Source: a virus. From it: DNA of 43,218 nt. A model generated the notes under the pieces. That model did not search any database and was not told where the DNA came from. It saw nothing but the letters and a program-made list of their open reading frames with translations. Below are positions 6,288 to 13,271 of this stretch, one piece after another; position 1 is the stretch's first letter; every line of letters begins with the position of its first letter. The translations under genes and the position numbers were made by a program. The DNA is taken from IMG/VR virus record IMGVR_UViG_3300049847_000437, positions 1 to 43,218 of that record; one strand, written 5' to 3'.

Positions 6288-6602
6288 ATGCCTTCCCCTT
6301 CCACAACCTCTCGCTTCCCCCCTGAGTTCCTACAAGCCTTCCAAACGGCCCAGGCTCAGGGTTCTTTCCTCATCCCCACATCCCACCCTCACGCCCTGAA
6401 ATGCACCCTGTGGGCCTTCGCCCGAGCCCTGCGCCGTGAGGGAAATTCCCTTTTAGCCGACTCGATAAAAGTCGCCCCCAGACCCGAGGGCGTCCTTTTG
6501 TCCAGACGGTCCGAAGACCCTGCAGCGAAAGAAATTGCCGCCGCCCTTAAAGCCCTTCCCCTAAACGAGGAAGCCGAAGACCTCTTCAACAGACTGCCAT
6601 GA
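6288..6602 (+). CDS. Small hypothetical protein
   Basis: The ATG at 6288 gives 104 residues; an in-frame ATG at 6228 is possible but precedes the -10-like box. The protein is helical and includes HALKCTLWAFARALRREGNSLLADSIKV and a C-terminal helix ALKALPLNEEAEDLFNRLP. No family is recognised. It is translationally coupled to the next gene (ATGA). An AT-centred palindrome GGGAAATTCCC lies at 6440-6450. Confidence 0.65.
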   Translation: MPSPSTTSRFPPEFLQAFQTAQAQGSFLIPTSHPHALKCTLWAFARALRREGNSLLADSIKVAPRPEGVLLSRRSEDPAAKEIAAALKALPLNEEAEDLFNRLP

Positions 6603-6805
6603 ACTTCTATCATATTGCTTGTCGTCTCACCACAGAAAAAGGGCTTGTACACGTCACGTCAATGGACGAGTGGTTTGATTTGCAAGATATAAGGAATGCA
6701 ACAGAACAAAATATTCTAGATAGATCGTCTCTTCTGGTTGAACCAGAAGAGTCATTCATGCTTCTTTGCTTTCTAGCATTGTGTGAAGGGCAGGATCTAG
6801 AATGA
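6599..6805 (+). CDS. Small acidic hypothetical protein
   Basis: A 68-residue acidic protein (NFYHIACRLTTEKGLVHVTSMDEWFDL) coupled by ATGA overlaps at both ends. Its base composition is clearly more AT-rich than its neighbours, lacking their CCC/CTC-heavy codons. This suggests a separately acquired small gene. No function is recognised. Confidence 0.65.
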   Translation: MNFYHIACRLTTEKGLVHVTSMDEWFDLQDIRNATEQNILDRSSLLVEPEESFMLLCFLALCEGQDLE

Positions 6806-7158
6806 CCCCTGATCCCTTCCTCGCCGATATCGAAGCGGAATACCATTCCGATCTTCTGTCCCGTGGGAATTTCCCCCCTCAGAGAAAATCCTCCCTATGG
6901 ACCGGGGAAAACTCCTGGACCCACACGGGCTATGAGGCCCATGTTGAAGAACTTTTCTGCTCTCGCTGTGCTCACCAGAAATATTTTTTCAAAGGTCTAT
7001 TCTCCGTCGAAACCGCCCCCTCTGGCGCGCGAAGGTTTCAGGTCCTAGACCCTCTTAGAAACTCTGTTCCACTCTCTCACTCGGGCAAATGGCCCACCAA
7101 GTGCACAAGGCTCGAAGTCCCTTACTGCACTTCCTGCCTACCCCTAGACTTCTCTTGA
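6802..7158 (+). CDS. Small zinc-ribbon-like protein
   Basis: The 118-residue protein has a CSRC knuckle (about 53-56) and a C-terminal CTRLEVPYCTSC cluster (about 101-112) that together could bind one zinc ion. Zinc ribbons in phage early proteins often bind nucleic acid or host transcription factors, but no specific family is recognised. It starts by ATGA overlap. A GGGAATTTCCC palindrome lies 63 nt into the gene. Confidence 0.65.
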   Translation: MTPDPFLADIEAEYHSDLLSRGNFPPQRKSSLWTGENSWTHTGYEAHVEELFCSRCAHQKYFFKGLFSVETAPSGARRFQVLDPLRNSVPLSHSGKWPTKCTRLEVPYCTSCLPLDFS

Positions 7159-7167
7159 AAGCCCCTC

Positions 7168-7464
7168 ATGCACCAGGATGAAAACTCTCGCAGCTGTGAA
7201 ATGCTGGAAGCTGCCAACGCCAGACAAGATTACGATGCTGTGCGCGCTCTGCTTTGGTGTGTCATGACCATTCTTGTCAAAAAGGCCCCAGGTATGATCC
7301 GCAATGGGTCCGAAACCGAATGGCTTTCGATGGCTGACGAATGCCTGAAACAACTTTGCACCCAGGTTGAAACCGCGGAATTCATCCGCGGCCCCATGAC
7401 CGTCGCTGCGAAGGCAGTCTCTGCCGATCTCTCAGACCTCCACAATGGAACCCTCAAACCCTAA
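7168..7464 (+). CDS. Small hypothetical helical protein
   Basis: A 98-residue helical protein of unknown family (YDAVRALLWCVMTILVKKAPG, LSMADECLKQLCTQVETAEFI). It contains an exact copy (7265-7279) of the TGAC-N7-GTCA dyad found in the control region. Its 3' end overlaps the next gene by 20 nt. Confidence 0.6.
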   Translation: MHQDENSRSCEMLEAANARQDYDAVRALLWCVMTILVKKAPGMIRNGSETEWLSMADECLKQLCTQVETAEFIRGPMTVAAKAVSADLSDLHNGTLKP

Positions 7465-7657
7465 CCTTCTATCCAAGCTCGAAATTGCCTCCCTCCAGGC
7501 TCGCGCAGCCCGGGGGGAAATTCCCACTCTAGAAGAGGTCCGCCGCTATGTCGCATCAACCCGAGTCTCTTACCTCGCCGCCGAGTCCCGATCAAAACCC
7601 AAAGACCGAACCGCCAAGCCCGCAAAAGGCGACGACCGTCAGATCGACTTTTTCTGA
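7445..7657 (+). CDS. Small protein with SSB-like C-terminal tail (GDDRQIDFF)
   Basis: The 70 residues start with a helical part (LLSKLEIASLQARAARGEIPTLEEVRRYV), continue with a basic linker, and end in an acidic-hydrophobic tail GDDRQIDFF. The gene at 8504 has the same plan and ends EGEIDFF; the two look like divergent paralogues. Such tails resemble the DDDIPF tip of SSB, which recruits replication proteins, so the pair may dock on a shared partner. That role is inferred. A GGGAAATTCCC motif lies at 7515. Confidence 0.65.
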   Translation: MEPSNPNLLSKLEIASLQARAARGEIPTLEEVRRYVASTRVSYLAAESRSKPKDRTAKPAKGDDRQIDFF

Positions 7658-7880
7658 CGAAGAACTGTATGCCCTCCCCCTCGATGGAATCTGGGCTGTC
7701 GCAGAAACCTATGGTGAGATTCAGCTAGAAGGCCCCTTCAAACACGGCCCTCGCTACCGCGCCCGAATTGCAAAAGTCACCCCATTTGAATCCGGCTTCT
7801 GGGCCAGAGGCGCAAGCGACGTAATGGCCTACGCCATCATCCACGCCATTCAAGAAGCCCACAGGCTGTCCCGGCCATGA
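7548..7880 (+). CDS. Small hypothetical protein
   Basis: ATG 7548 gives 110 residues and overlaps the previous gene by 110 nt in another frame. No in-frame ATG lies closer to the core, and the first 30 residues are a Pro/Ser-rich tail as expected for overprinted sequence. The core (FSDEELYALPLDGIWAVAETYGEIQLEG) looks like a small alpha/beta domain. The true start may be a non-ATG codon further in. Function is unknown; the end overlaps the next start by ATGA. Confidence 0.6.
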   Translation: MSHQPESLTSPPSPDQNPKTEPPSPQKATTVRSTFSDEELYALPLDGIWAVAETYGEIQLEGPFKHGPRYRARIAKVTPFESGFWARGASDVMAYAIIHAIQEAHRLSRP

Positions 7881-8164
7881 AACCCTTCCAAGCCTACCGT
7901 CTGGACCGCATCCCAGAAAAGTCCAAACTCCCCGACGGAACCCCATTCGAGTTTACAAGAATCGAACCCGTCCCCCTACAAGCCATCTGGGCCATCTCCC
8001 CCGAAGAAGCCCTTAGAACCATTCAATCCGACCATCCCTTCCCTCACCGGCTCGCTGTCGAGCCCATTTCGGAGTCTAAAAATGCCTTCCTTCAAATCCC
8101 TCTCCTCAATTCCCCCCGTCTCCCTCAACCTAGGCCCCGCCCTTCCAAAAGAAGCCCAGCCTAA
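7877..8164 (+). CDS. Small hypothetical protein
   Basis: A 95-residue protein (MKPFQAYRLDRIPEKSKLPDG) with a helix IWAISPEEALRTIQ. The start overlaps the upstream stop (ATGA). The last 27 codons overlap the next gene and encode a low-complexity Pro/Arg/Ser end, so the conserved part is probably the first 68 residues. No family is recognised. Confidence 0.55.
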   Translation: MKPFQAYRLDRIPEKSKLPDGTPFEFTRIEPVPLQAIWAISPEEALRTIQSDHPFPHRLAVEPISESKNAFLQIPLLNSPRLPQPRPRPSKRSPA

Positions 8165-8507
8165 AAAAGATTATCGACCGCCCCTCCCCAAAGGGTTTTC
8201 CTACAATAGATTCGGGGGCCTGAGCTATTCCGAGCCCACCCCCAAAAGCCTGGAATGGGTGTGCTTCACTCATGACGAAATCTGCGATCATACACAATTC
8301 TCGGCTGATATTCCAATCAAAGATCAAATAGGTTGGCAACCACTCGAAACCTGCCCTAAAGATAAGACTACAACAGTAGATTTTCTATTCTACTCAGGAA
8401 AAAAACAAGTTGTGGCACGCTGTTGGACCACAATAAAAGAACTTCTTATAGAAGGGAGAATCAAAGGGCTGCCCAAACCTTCTCACTGGCGGCTGTCTAA
8501 AAAATGA
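8082..8507 (+). CDS. Hypothetical protein
   Basis: A 141-residue protein overlapping the previous gene by 83 nt. The first half has Pro-rich loops; the second (TVDFLFYSGKKQVVARCWTTIKELLIEGRIKGLPKPSHWRLSKK) is strand-helix-like. The base composition shifts from C-rich to AT-rich at about 8300, suggesting a mosaic junction. The stop overlaps the next ATG. Function is unknown. Confidence 0.6.
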   Translation: MPSFKSLSSIPPVSLNLGPALPKEAQPKKDYRPPLPKGFSYNRFGGLSYSEPTPKSLEWVCFTHDEICDHTQFSADIPIKDQIGWQPLETCPKDKTTTVDFLFYSGKKQVVARCWTTIKELLIEGRIKGLPKPSHWRLSKK

Positions 8508-8683
8508 ACCCCGCCCCTCTAACCCCCGTCCAAGAAGAAGCCCTTCTTCTCCGCTCCCGAATCGAATCCGGGGAAGAAGTCCCCCTTGAAGACCTCCAAA
8601 CCTTCATCCTCCGGGCGAACTCCAACCTAAAAACCCAACGCAAAGCCGATGACCGGAAAGAGGGCGAAATTGACTTCTTCTAA
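8504..8683 (+). CDS. Tiny protein with SSB-like tail (GEIDFF)
   Basis: This 59-residue gene runs MNPAPLTPVQEEALLLRSRI to EIDFF and starts by ATGA overlap. A helical N-terminus is followed by a short basic linker with ADDRK and the tail GEIDFF. Order, size and tail match the gene at 7445, so I treat them as paralogues. A partner recognised through an acidic, Phe-ending tail is likely, as with SSB, but unproven. Confidence 0.7.
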   Translation: MNPAPLTPVQEEALLLRSRIESGEEVPLEDLQTFILRANSNLKTQRKADDRKEGEIDFF

Positions 8684-8705
8684 ATCCGCCATCAGGAGAG
8701 CCTAA

Positions 8706-8918
8706 ATGCGATCTGAATTCAAAATTGAAAAAAATATCCCAATACCGCGCAGAAGAGGCGGGTTTTTGCAAACAATGCGAGAAATGGAAATTGGAGATTC
8801 TGTACTAATTCCCTTACAGGTAAGAAATTCAGTCTCCACTACCGCTAAGCGTTTGAATATTGAACTTACATCCAAAAAGATAAACGACAAAGAAGTAAGA
8901 GTGTGGAGAGTTAGATGA
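8706..8918 (+). CDS. Small basic hypothetical protein
   Basis: This 70-residue basic protein has a good AGGAG ribosome-binding site (from 8693). Its pattern (IPIPRRRGGFLQTMREMEIGDSVLIPLQVRNSVSTTAKRLNIELTSKK) resembles small phage DNA-binding or coat-like domains in which a strand pair precedes a helix with TAKR, but no family is certain. It is AT-rich relative to its neighbours and overlaps the nuclease gene by ATGA. Confidence 0.65.
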   Translation: MRSEFKIEKNIPIPRRRGGFLQTMREMEIGDSVLIPLQVRNSVSTTAKRLNIELTSKKINDKEVRVWRVR

Positions 8919-9859
8919 CCCGCCCCCCATTTCCCCTAGTCTGGGACAACACAATGCGCTCGTCCTTTGTCGAGTGCCCTAGAAGGTTCTCCTGGGAGTA
9001 CATGCGTCATTTTAAGCACACTTCTCCCTCCATCCATCTTCACGCGGGAAAAGCCTGGGCCGGAGCGCTAGAAGAAGCCCGCCTCGCCTTCTATAAAGAG
9101 GGAAAATCCCCCGAAGATGCCCAGGCCCTCGGGCTAAAGGAACTCATCCGCCTTTATGGCTCATTCGAAGTCCCCAAGCGCTACGAAAACAAAAGCCTTC
9201 CCCGGCTCATGGAAGCCTTTGCCTATTATTTCCACGCCTTCCCCCTTGAAACCGACCCCGTGCAGCCCTTCATGGGGCGCTCTGGCCCAATGGTCGAGTT
9301 TTCTTTCGCCCTCCCCCTAGACCCTGACCTCCTCCATCCCGAGACTGGGGAGCCCATCATCTATTCCGGCCGAGCCGACATGATCGCAACCTATGCCGGG
9401 GCGCTTTCGATCTATGATGATAAAACGACCTCTGCCCTTGGCGCCTCATGGGCTGAACAATGGGATAGGCGCAGTCAATTCTCTGGCTACACCTGGGCTG
9501 CCCGGGCCTATGGCATTCCCGTGACTCAAGTTGTTGTCCGGGGCATAGCCTTCCTAAAGACCCAAATCAACCACGCCCAAGCCCTCACCACTCGCACCGA
9601 CCACCATATTCAAGAATGGCACACTCAAGCCGTCCGCGATATCAAAAGGGCCATCGCCTGCTGGAAAGACGGTTATTGGGACGTAGCCCTCAACGAATCC
9701 TGCACCGCCTATGGCGGCTGCCTTTTCAAACAACCCTGCACATCCCCTAACCCCGAGCCCTGGCTCACCGGAGGAAACTATGCCGTTAGAATCTGGAACC
9801 CCGTTACCCGAGAAGAATCTGATGCTCCCCGCGAATCAGACTCCGCCCAGTCTCTCTAA
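8915..9859 (+). CDS. PD-(D/E)XK exonuclease, Cas4/RecB-like, with probable Fe-S cluster
   Basis: The 314-residue protein shows the PD-(D/E)XK superfamily order: H43, E128, GRAD with D155, YDDK with D169 and K170, then Q188-x3-Y192 as in RecB/Cas4 nucleases. One N-terminal cysteine (C21, in VECPRRF) and three C-terminal ones (C263, C269, C275) fit the 4Fe-4S clasp of Cas4/AddB. A 5'-3' ssDNA or dsDNA end-processing exonuclease working with the Sak4-like ATPase and the SSB candidate in recombination is the likely role. The C-terminus beyond residue 290 is overprinted by the next small gene. Confidence 0.85.
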   Translation: MTRPPFPLVWDNTMRSSFVECPRRFSWEYMRHFKHTSPSIHLHAGKAWAGALEEARLAFYKEGKSPEDAQALGLKELIRLYGSFEVPKRYENKSLPRLMEAFAYYFHAFPLETDPVQPFMGRSGPMVEFSFALPLDPDLLHPETGEPIIYSGRADMIATYAGALSIYDDKTTSALGASWAEQWDRRSQFSGYTWAARAYGIPVTQVVVRGIAFLKTQINHAQALTTRTDHHIQEWHTQAVRDIKRAIACWKDGYWDVALNESCTAYGGCLFKQPCTSPNPEPWLTGGNYAVRIWNPVTREESDAPRESDSAQSL

Positions 9860-9974
9860 CATCTTCACCCTGAAAGAACTCGACCTAATCTGGTCCACAG
9901 TTTTCACCTACCATCGAAACTTCCCCTCAACCCTAGCCCTATCCATCATGCAAAAACTTGAGGAATTTAGATGA
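9822..9974 (+). CDS. Tiny helical protein overlapping the nuclease gene
   Basis: ATG 9822, with an AGAAG-type site before it, gives 50 residues (MLPANQTPPSLSNIFTLKEL...). The body is a helix pair, LKELDLIWSTVF and TLALSIMQKLEEF. The first 12 codons overlap the nuclease end. The stop overlaps the MazG-like start (ATGA), so it sits in the translation chain. Function is unknown. Confidence 0.6.
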   Translation: MLPANQTPPSLSNIFTLKELDLIWSTVFTYHRNFPSTLALSIMQKLEEFR

Positions 9975-10495
9975 CTGATTATCCTTCTTTCGTCCAATCC
10001 CGCATCAAGTGGCTCTCGACTGATGCAGAAAACCTGCACCACGCCTCCACAGGCCTTATGGGTGAGGCCATCGAACTGACCTACGCCAATTCCCGAGAAA
10101 ACGCCCTCGAAGAACTTGGCGACCTCTGCTTCTACAAAGAACACTTCCGGCAAGCATGGATACGAGCACGAAACTTTCCCCCATTGTACGGTCTAGCCCC
10201 TCCCCTCTATAATGGGCACACGCACGCAGGATTCTCCACAATCCTACTTCTCCGTGACTGCGGCAGCCTTCTCGACCTCACGAAAAAAGCTTGGATTTAC
10301 AACAAACCCCTAAAAGGCCTTCAAGAAGATCTTGAAGAGAAAATAGACCATATTGAAGAAAGCCTCAATGCCAACGCAGCTCTTCTTGGAGTCACAACCT
10401 CCCAACTCCAAGTTTGGAATCAACAAAAACTCCAAAAGCGCTACCCCCTTGGCTATTCTGACCTAGCTGCACAAGAAAGGGCGGATAAAAAATGA
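9971..10495 (+). CDS. MazG-like nucleotide pyrophosphohydrolase
   Basis: The 174 residues show the all-alpha NTP-PPase signature: HHASTGLMGEAIEL (E32, E35) followed by ENALEELGD (E47, E48, D51), which coordinate Mg2+, and a C-terminal TSQLQVWNQQKLQKRYPLGYS typical of this family. It should hydrolyse (d)NTPs, or ppGpp as proposed for phage MazG proteins, to the monophosphate. The middle (about 65-110) is an insertion compared with short MazG proteins. The gene is coupled on both sides by ATGA. Confidence 0.85.
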   Translation: MTDYPSFVQSRIKWLSTDAENLHHASTGLMGEAIELTYANSRENALEELGDLCFYKEHFRQAWIRARNFPPLYGLAPPLYNGHTHAGFSTILLLRDCGSLLDLTKKAWIYNKPLKGLQEDLEEKIDHIEESLNANAALLGVTTSQLQVWNQQKLQKRYPLGYSDLAAQERADKK

Positions 10496-10935
10496 CCTCT
10501 CAATTTATCCGAAAGGTGACTTTTGATCCTGCTTACGACAAACGCCATCCTGACCCAAAAAAAAACTACGGAGTTCACGGCGTCCACATCCGTTTCACTA
10601 TCAAAAACACTGAAGAAGGGCAAGGGCTCTCTTTTTCTATAGGGACAAACTGGCATCTTTCTCATGTCCAAGAAGAGATTAATAGTCAACCTCTAGATAG
10701 CCGATTCCCCTTTCTATTCCACCACCCCCAAGCCTTTGGAGTCGATATCCACCAAAAAGCCCCTAACCACGAATCCCAACCTTCTAGAGAAAATTGTGAC
10801 CTAGTAGATGGCCCTTGTTTCTGTGATGGTTCGAGTTTTTTGGGAGAAAAGTTTCTTCAAACTCTCATAGAAAAAGGGGATGAAGGTCTTTTTACCCAAA
10901 TGGAAGAACAATATTTCCTGTGGAGTAGAAAATGA
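10492..10935 (+). CDS. Conserved phage protein of unknown function
   Basis: The 147-residue protein matches a family I have seen in many phages (FIRKVTFDPAYDKRHPDPKKNYGVHGVHIRF, then TNWHLSHVQEE, then GPCFCDGSSFLGEKF). It has a beta-rich first half, a cysteine cluster (C101, C108, C110) and a C-terminal helix. No activity is known to me. AT-rich composition resembles the two following small genes. Confidence 0.75.
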   Translation: MTSQFIRKVTFDPAYDKRHPDPKKNYGVHGVHIRFTIKNTEEGQGLSFSIGTNWHLSHVQEEINSQPLDSRFPFLFHHPQAFGVDIHQKAPNHESQPSRENCDLVDGPCFCDGSSFLGEKFLQTLIEKGDEGLFTQMEEQYFLWSRK

Positions 10936-11177
10936 CCTTACAAGAATTTGATGAACTTACCTTGCCACAGGTAAAAGAAGCCCATGACACCCTCTGCACG
11001 AATCTTACAAAAATCTGGGGGCATACAGTCCACGTAACTATAATGTGCATACCTCTTGAAAAAGACAGTTTCCCGGCTGGATTTATCATCACAGATTCTT
11101 TTGAGGCCGACCCAGAAAATCTAAAACAAGTTGGCTACGCATATCTTGAGATTGCTAGGGAGAGAAAACTGCAATGA
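10932..11177 (+). CDS. Small hypothetical protein
   Basis: An 81-residue alpha/beta protein of unknown family (LPQVKEAHDTLCTNLTKIWGHTVHVTIMCIP, then a C-terminal helix). Both ends are ATGA overlaps. No catalytic or metal motif is visible. Confidence 0.65.
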   Translation: MTLQEFDELTLPQVKEAHDTLCTNLTKIWGHTVHVTIMCIPLEKDSFPAGFIITDSFEADPENLKQVGYAYLEIARERKLQ

Positions 11178-11362
11178 CCCCCCTCAAAACCTACCACCTT
11201 TATTCCCGCTTCAAACGGACCTGCCAATCCCCGGCAGAATATGCCTCTCCGATTGAACGCCCCTTGAAGTCTCCATCCATCCTCCCCCTTTTGGGCCTAG
11301 TCTGTGTCCTAATCGTCACCGTCCTTGTCATCCCCTTCCTTCTAGGCTACTTCCGTGGTTAA
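11174..11362 (+). CDS. Small single-pass membrane protein
   Basis: The 62-residue protein has a basic N-terminus and one C-terminal hydrophobic segment (ILPLLGLVCVLIVTVLVIPF, from about residue 36), followed by LLGYFRG. It should span the inner membrane with the basic part in the cytoplasm. Role unknown; early single-pass proteins may modify host membrane processes. Confidence 0.65.
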   Translation: MTPLKTYHLYSRFKRTCQSPAEYASPIERPLKSPSILPLLGLVCVLIVTVLVIPFLLGYFRG

Positions 11363-11371
11363 AGGCCTTTC

Positions 11372-11809
11372 ATGGAACACTCTAGAAGAGAGCTATTCCT
11401 CCAACAACGCCTCGCTCTCTGCGCCACTCTCCTCTACGACGCCTCACAAATAGTCCGGGGAAAATCCCCCGCCAACATCCCCACCTTCCTAGTCGAATGC
11501 GAACTTTTTTTCTCCGAGACGAAATCCTTACTCGCTGCGGAACTAGCGCGGGGAGCGGCAAAGGCGGCATTGCCTATTTCTGCCCAACCTGCGGCCAGAC
11601 CTGGGGCCGTGTGGACCTCGCCTGGGTGGAATGGATGGCAGCCCGCGTCCCCTGCGATCTATGCGGCCCCATTGCAGGATACGGAGGCTGCCCCGGCTCC
11701 TTCCTCAAGCCCCTCTCCTGGTGGGACAAACCCAACGGAGAATCCCTCGCCGCTCAACTTCTCCATGCGGATAAAACTCTCCTTCTCTACGAAACCCAAA
11801 GGCATATAA
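11372..11809 (+). CDS. Hypothetical protein, C-terminal half overprinted
   Basis: The first 55 codons encode a convincing helical protein (LFLQQRLALCATLLYDASQIVRG, NIPTFLVECELFFSETKSLLAAEL). From 11497 the frame shares DNA with the zinc-ribbon gene, and its product becomes a low-complexity Ala/Pro/Ser tail. The total is 145 residues. Either the overlap is real overprinting or the natural stop was lost. A GGGAAAATCCC motif lies at 11458. Confidence 0.55.
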   Translation: MEHSRRELFLQQRLALCATLLYDASQIVRGKSPANIPTFLVECELFFSETKSLLAAELARGAAKAALPISAQPAARPGAVWTSPGWNGWQPASPAIYAAPLQDTEAAPAPSSSPSPGGTNPTENPSPLNFSMRIKLSFSTKPKGI

Positions 11810-11859
11810 AATGGCTTCTTCCCCCATCACCACCTACCCCGGCTTCAACGTCCTTCTAA
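11497..11859 (+). CDS. Zinc-ribbon protein
   Basis: The 120-residue product has a clear zinc ribbon: CPTCGQTWGR (from residue 29) and CDLCG about 20 residues later, then GGCPGSFL and LLHADKTLLLYE. I recall similar small phage proteins beside Sak-type ATPases, of unknown function. It overlaps the previous gene by 313 nt in another frame and the ATPase gene by 49 nt. Conserved cysteines make this the better supported frame in the shared stretch. Confidence 0.7.
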   Translation: MRTFFLRDEILTRCGTSAGSGKGGIAYFCPTCGQTWGRVDLAWVEWMAARVPCDLCGPIAGYGGCPGSFLKPLSWWDKPNGESLAAQLLHADKTLLLYETQRHIKWLLPPSPPTPASTSF

Positions 11860-12665
11860 TGGGCCCTTCCGGCACCGGAAAAACCTACTCCATCAAAACC
11901 CTGGTCTCGGCCGGGGTTGAAGTTTTCTGCCTTTTCCTCGAACCCGGGCTAGAGACTCTGATCGGCGCCTATTCCGACGAGGGAAAGCCTATCCCCGATA
12001 ACCTCCACTGGCATTACCTTCAACCCAAGAGTCAGGGCTTCGACCAACTTTTCCAATCCTCGGAAAACATCGGAAAGTTCGACCTCGCCGCCCTTCAAAA
12101 GATGAAGGATATAAAGCGCTCCCAGTCGAACCAAATGTCCGCCCTTCTAACCCAGTTGAATGACTTCACTGACCAAAAAACTGGCCAGAAATACGGCCCC
12201 GTAGACGGATGGGATAATTCCCGAGTCATTGTAATTGACTCCTTCTCCGCCCTGAACCGCATCGCTCTCGATACCGTGGTCGGAACAAAACCCATCAAAG
12301 ACATGGCCGAATGGGGCATTGCGCAATCCCTCGTCATGAACCTCCTGCACAAACTAACCTCCGGCTGCAACGCCCACTTCGTCCTCATCGCCCACGTCGA
12401 GCGCGAGATTGACCAAATCTCCGGGGGCCTAAAACTCATGGTGTCGGCCTTGGGCAAGGCCATCACTGCCCAGATTCCGAGCCTCTTCTCCGACGTAATC
12501 CTAACGGCCCGCGAAGGCTCCACCTTCCATTGGGACACGGCCAATTCTATGGCTGACGTTAAAACTCGAAACCTTCCGATTTCCTCTAAACTCCCTGCCG
12601 ACTTCGACCAAATCTTCCAAAAATGGGAAGATCGCCGAGCGCTGGCTACAAAAGGCATCAAGTAA
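11811..12665 (+). CDS. Sak4-like RecA-fold ATPase (AAA_24 type)
   Basis: The 284 residues start with GFNVLLMGPSGTGKTYS (Walker A GPSGTGKT, 18-25), continue with a Walker B-like SRVIVIDSFSAL near residue 140, and contain a sensor-like NAHFVLIAHVERE. This is the pattern of phage P-loop proteins grouped with Sak4, which promote single-strand annealing with a cognate SSB. Its neighbours, a PD-(D/E)XK exonuclease upstream and an SSB candidate downstream, support a role in phage recombination or replication. Confidence 0.8.
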   Translation: MASSPITTYPGFNVLLMGPSGTGKTYSIKTLVSAGVEVFCLFLEPGLETLIGAYSDEGKPIPDNLHWHYLQPKSQGFDQLFQSSENIGKFDLAALQKMKDIKRSQSNQMSALLTQLNDFTDQKTGQKYGPVDGWDNSRVIVIDSFSALNRIALDTVVGTKPIKDMAEWGIAQSLVMNLLHKLTSGCNAHFVLIAHVEREIDQISGGLKLMVSALGKAITAQIPSLFSDVILTAREGSTFHWDTANSMADVKTRNLPISSKLPADFDQIFQKWEDRRALATKGIK

Positions 12666-12680
12666 TCTTCCAAAAACCCC

Positions 12681-12709
12681 TTGACACCCTAGCCCATTCC
12701 CCCTACAAT
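12681..12709 (+). promoter_or_regulatory. Strong sigma70 promoter
   Basis: TTGACA (12681-12686), a 17-nt spacer and TACAAT (12704-12709, 5 of 6) make the best promoter in the window. Transcription would begin near 12716, at the base of a hairpin, and give a leader of about 65 nt before ATG 12782. Host RNA polymerase should therefore express the SSB candidate independently. Confidence 0.8.
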
Positions 12710-12717
12710 CACCCCAA

Positions 12718-12744
12718 CCTCTAGTGCCCTGGGGACGCTAGAGG
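12718..12744 (+). promoter_or_regulatory. Leader hairpin of the SSB-candidate mRNA
   Basis: CCTCTAG (12718-12724) pairs with CTAGAGG (12738-12744) over a 13-nt loop. It starts about 2 nt from the predicted transcription start. A 5'-terminal stem of this sort often protects mRNA from decay, or could be a translational operator. Confidence 0.55.
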
Positions 12745-12781
12745 GGATTTAACCCTCCCCAAACTGAAAAAGGAAACCTCT

Positions 12782-13264
12782 ATGTCCCGTCTTTTTGACC
12801 CCGTGGCTTTTATGAACGAAGCCGTTCCCGAGAATGCCACCCGACGCGATCCCCGTCCTGCGGGGGAAGCCCTGGGCCAAGTCATGAAAATCGAGCACAA
12901 AACTGGAACCATCAAAAAAGGTGATCGCACAGGCGAAGCCTGGAATCGGTTCGATGTGCAGATTGAAGTGACCGACCCCCAATACCTCGCAACCCGAGAA
13001 CACGGCACCGGATCGAAGGAAGTCTTTACCTATGGTCTGATGTACGACGCTGAGCCCTCTGGCCAGCCTAAAGTCGGCCCGAACGTGAATGTGAATCTGG
13101 GCCGCTTCCGTGAAGCCTGCGACGCCAACGGCAAGCCCTGGAACGCCTGCATTGGCAAATTCCTCCGAATTCAGATCGTCCAAAAGCCCCACCCCGAGGG
13201 CCTGACCAATTCGGATGGAAGTCCGGTTATTCTGGATGAGGTTAAAGCCGTCACGAAAGCCTAA
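12782..13264 (+). CDS. Probable ssDNA-binding protein
   Basis: The 160-residue protein has an OB-fold-like alternation of strands ([64 protein letters not shown]). I recognise it as the kind of phage protein placed next to Sak4-like ATPases and acting as SSB. It lacks an acidic C-terminal tail (ends VKAVTKA). Its own strong promoter, AAAGGA ribosome site and terminator indicate high, independent expression, as expected for a stoichiometric DNA-coating protein. Confidence 0.65.
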   Translation: MSRLFDPVAFMNEAVPENATRRDPRPAGEALGQVMKIEHKTGTIKKGDRTGEAWNRFDVQIEVTDPQYLATREHGTGSKEVFTYGLMYDAEPSGQPKVGPNVNVNLGRFREACDANGKPWNACIGKFLRIQIVQKPHPEGLTNSDGSPVILDEVKAVTKA

Positions 13265-13271
13265 TCCCTCC

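Noticed and set aside
7548-7657. Frameshift joining the 7445 and 7548 genes
   Set aside because: The 7445 product ends in a tail shared with its paralogue at 8504, so its stop is genuine.
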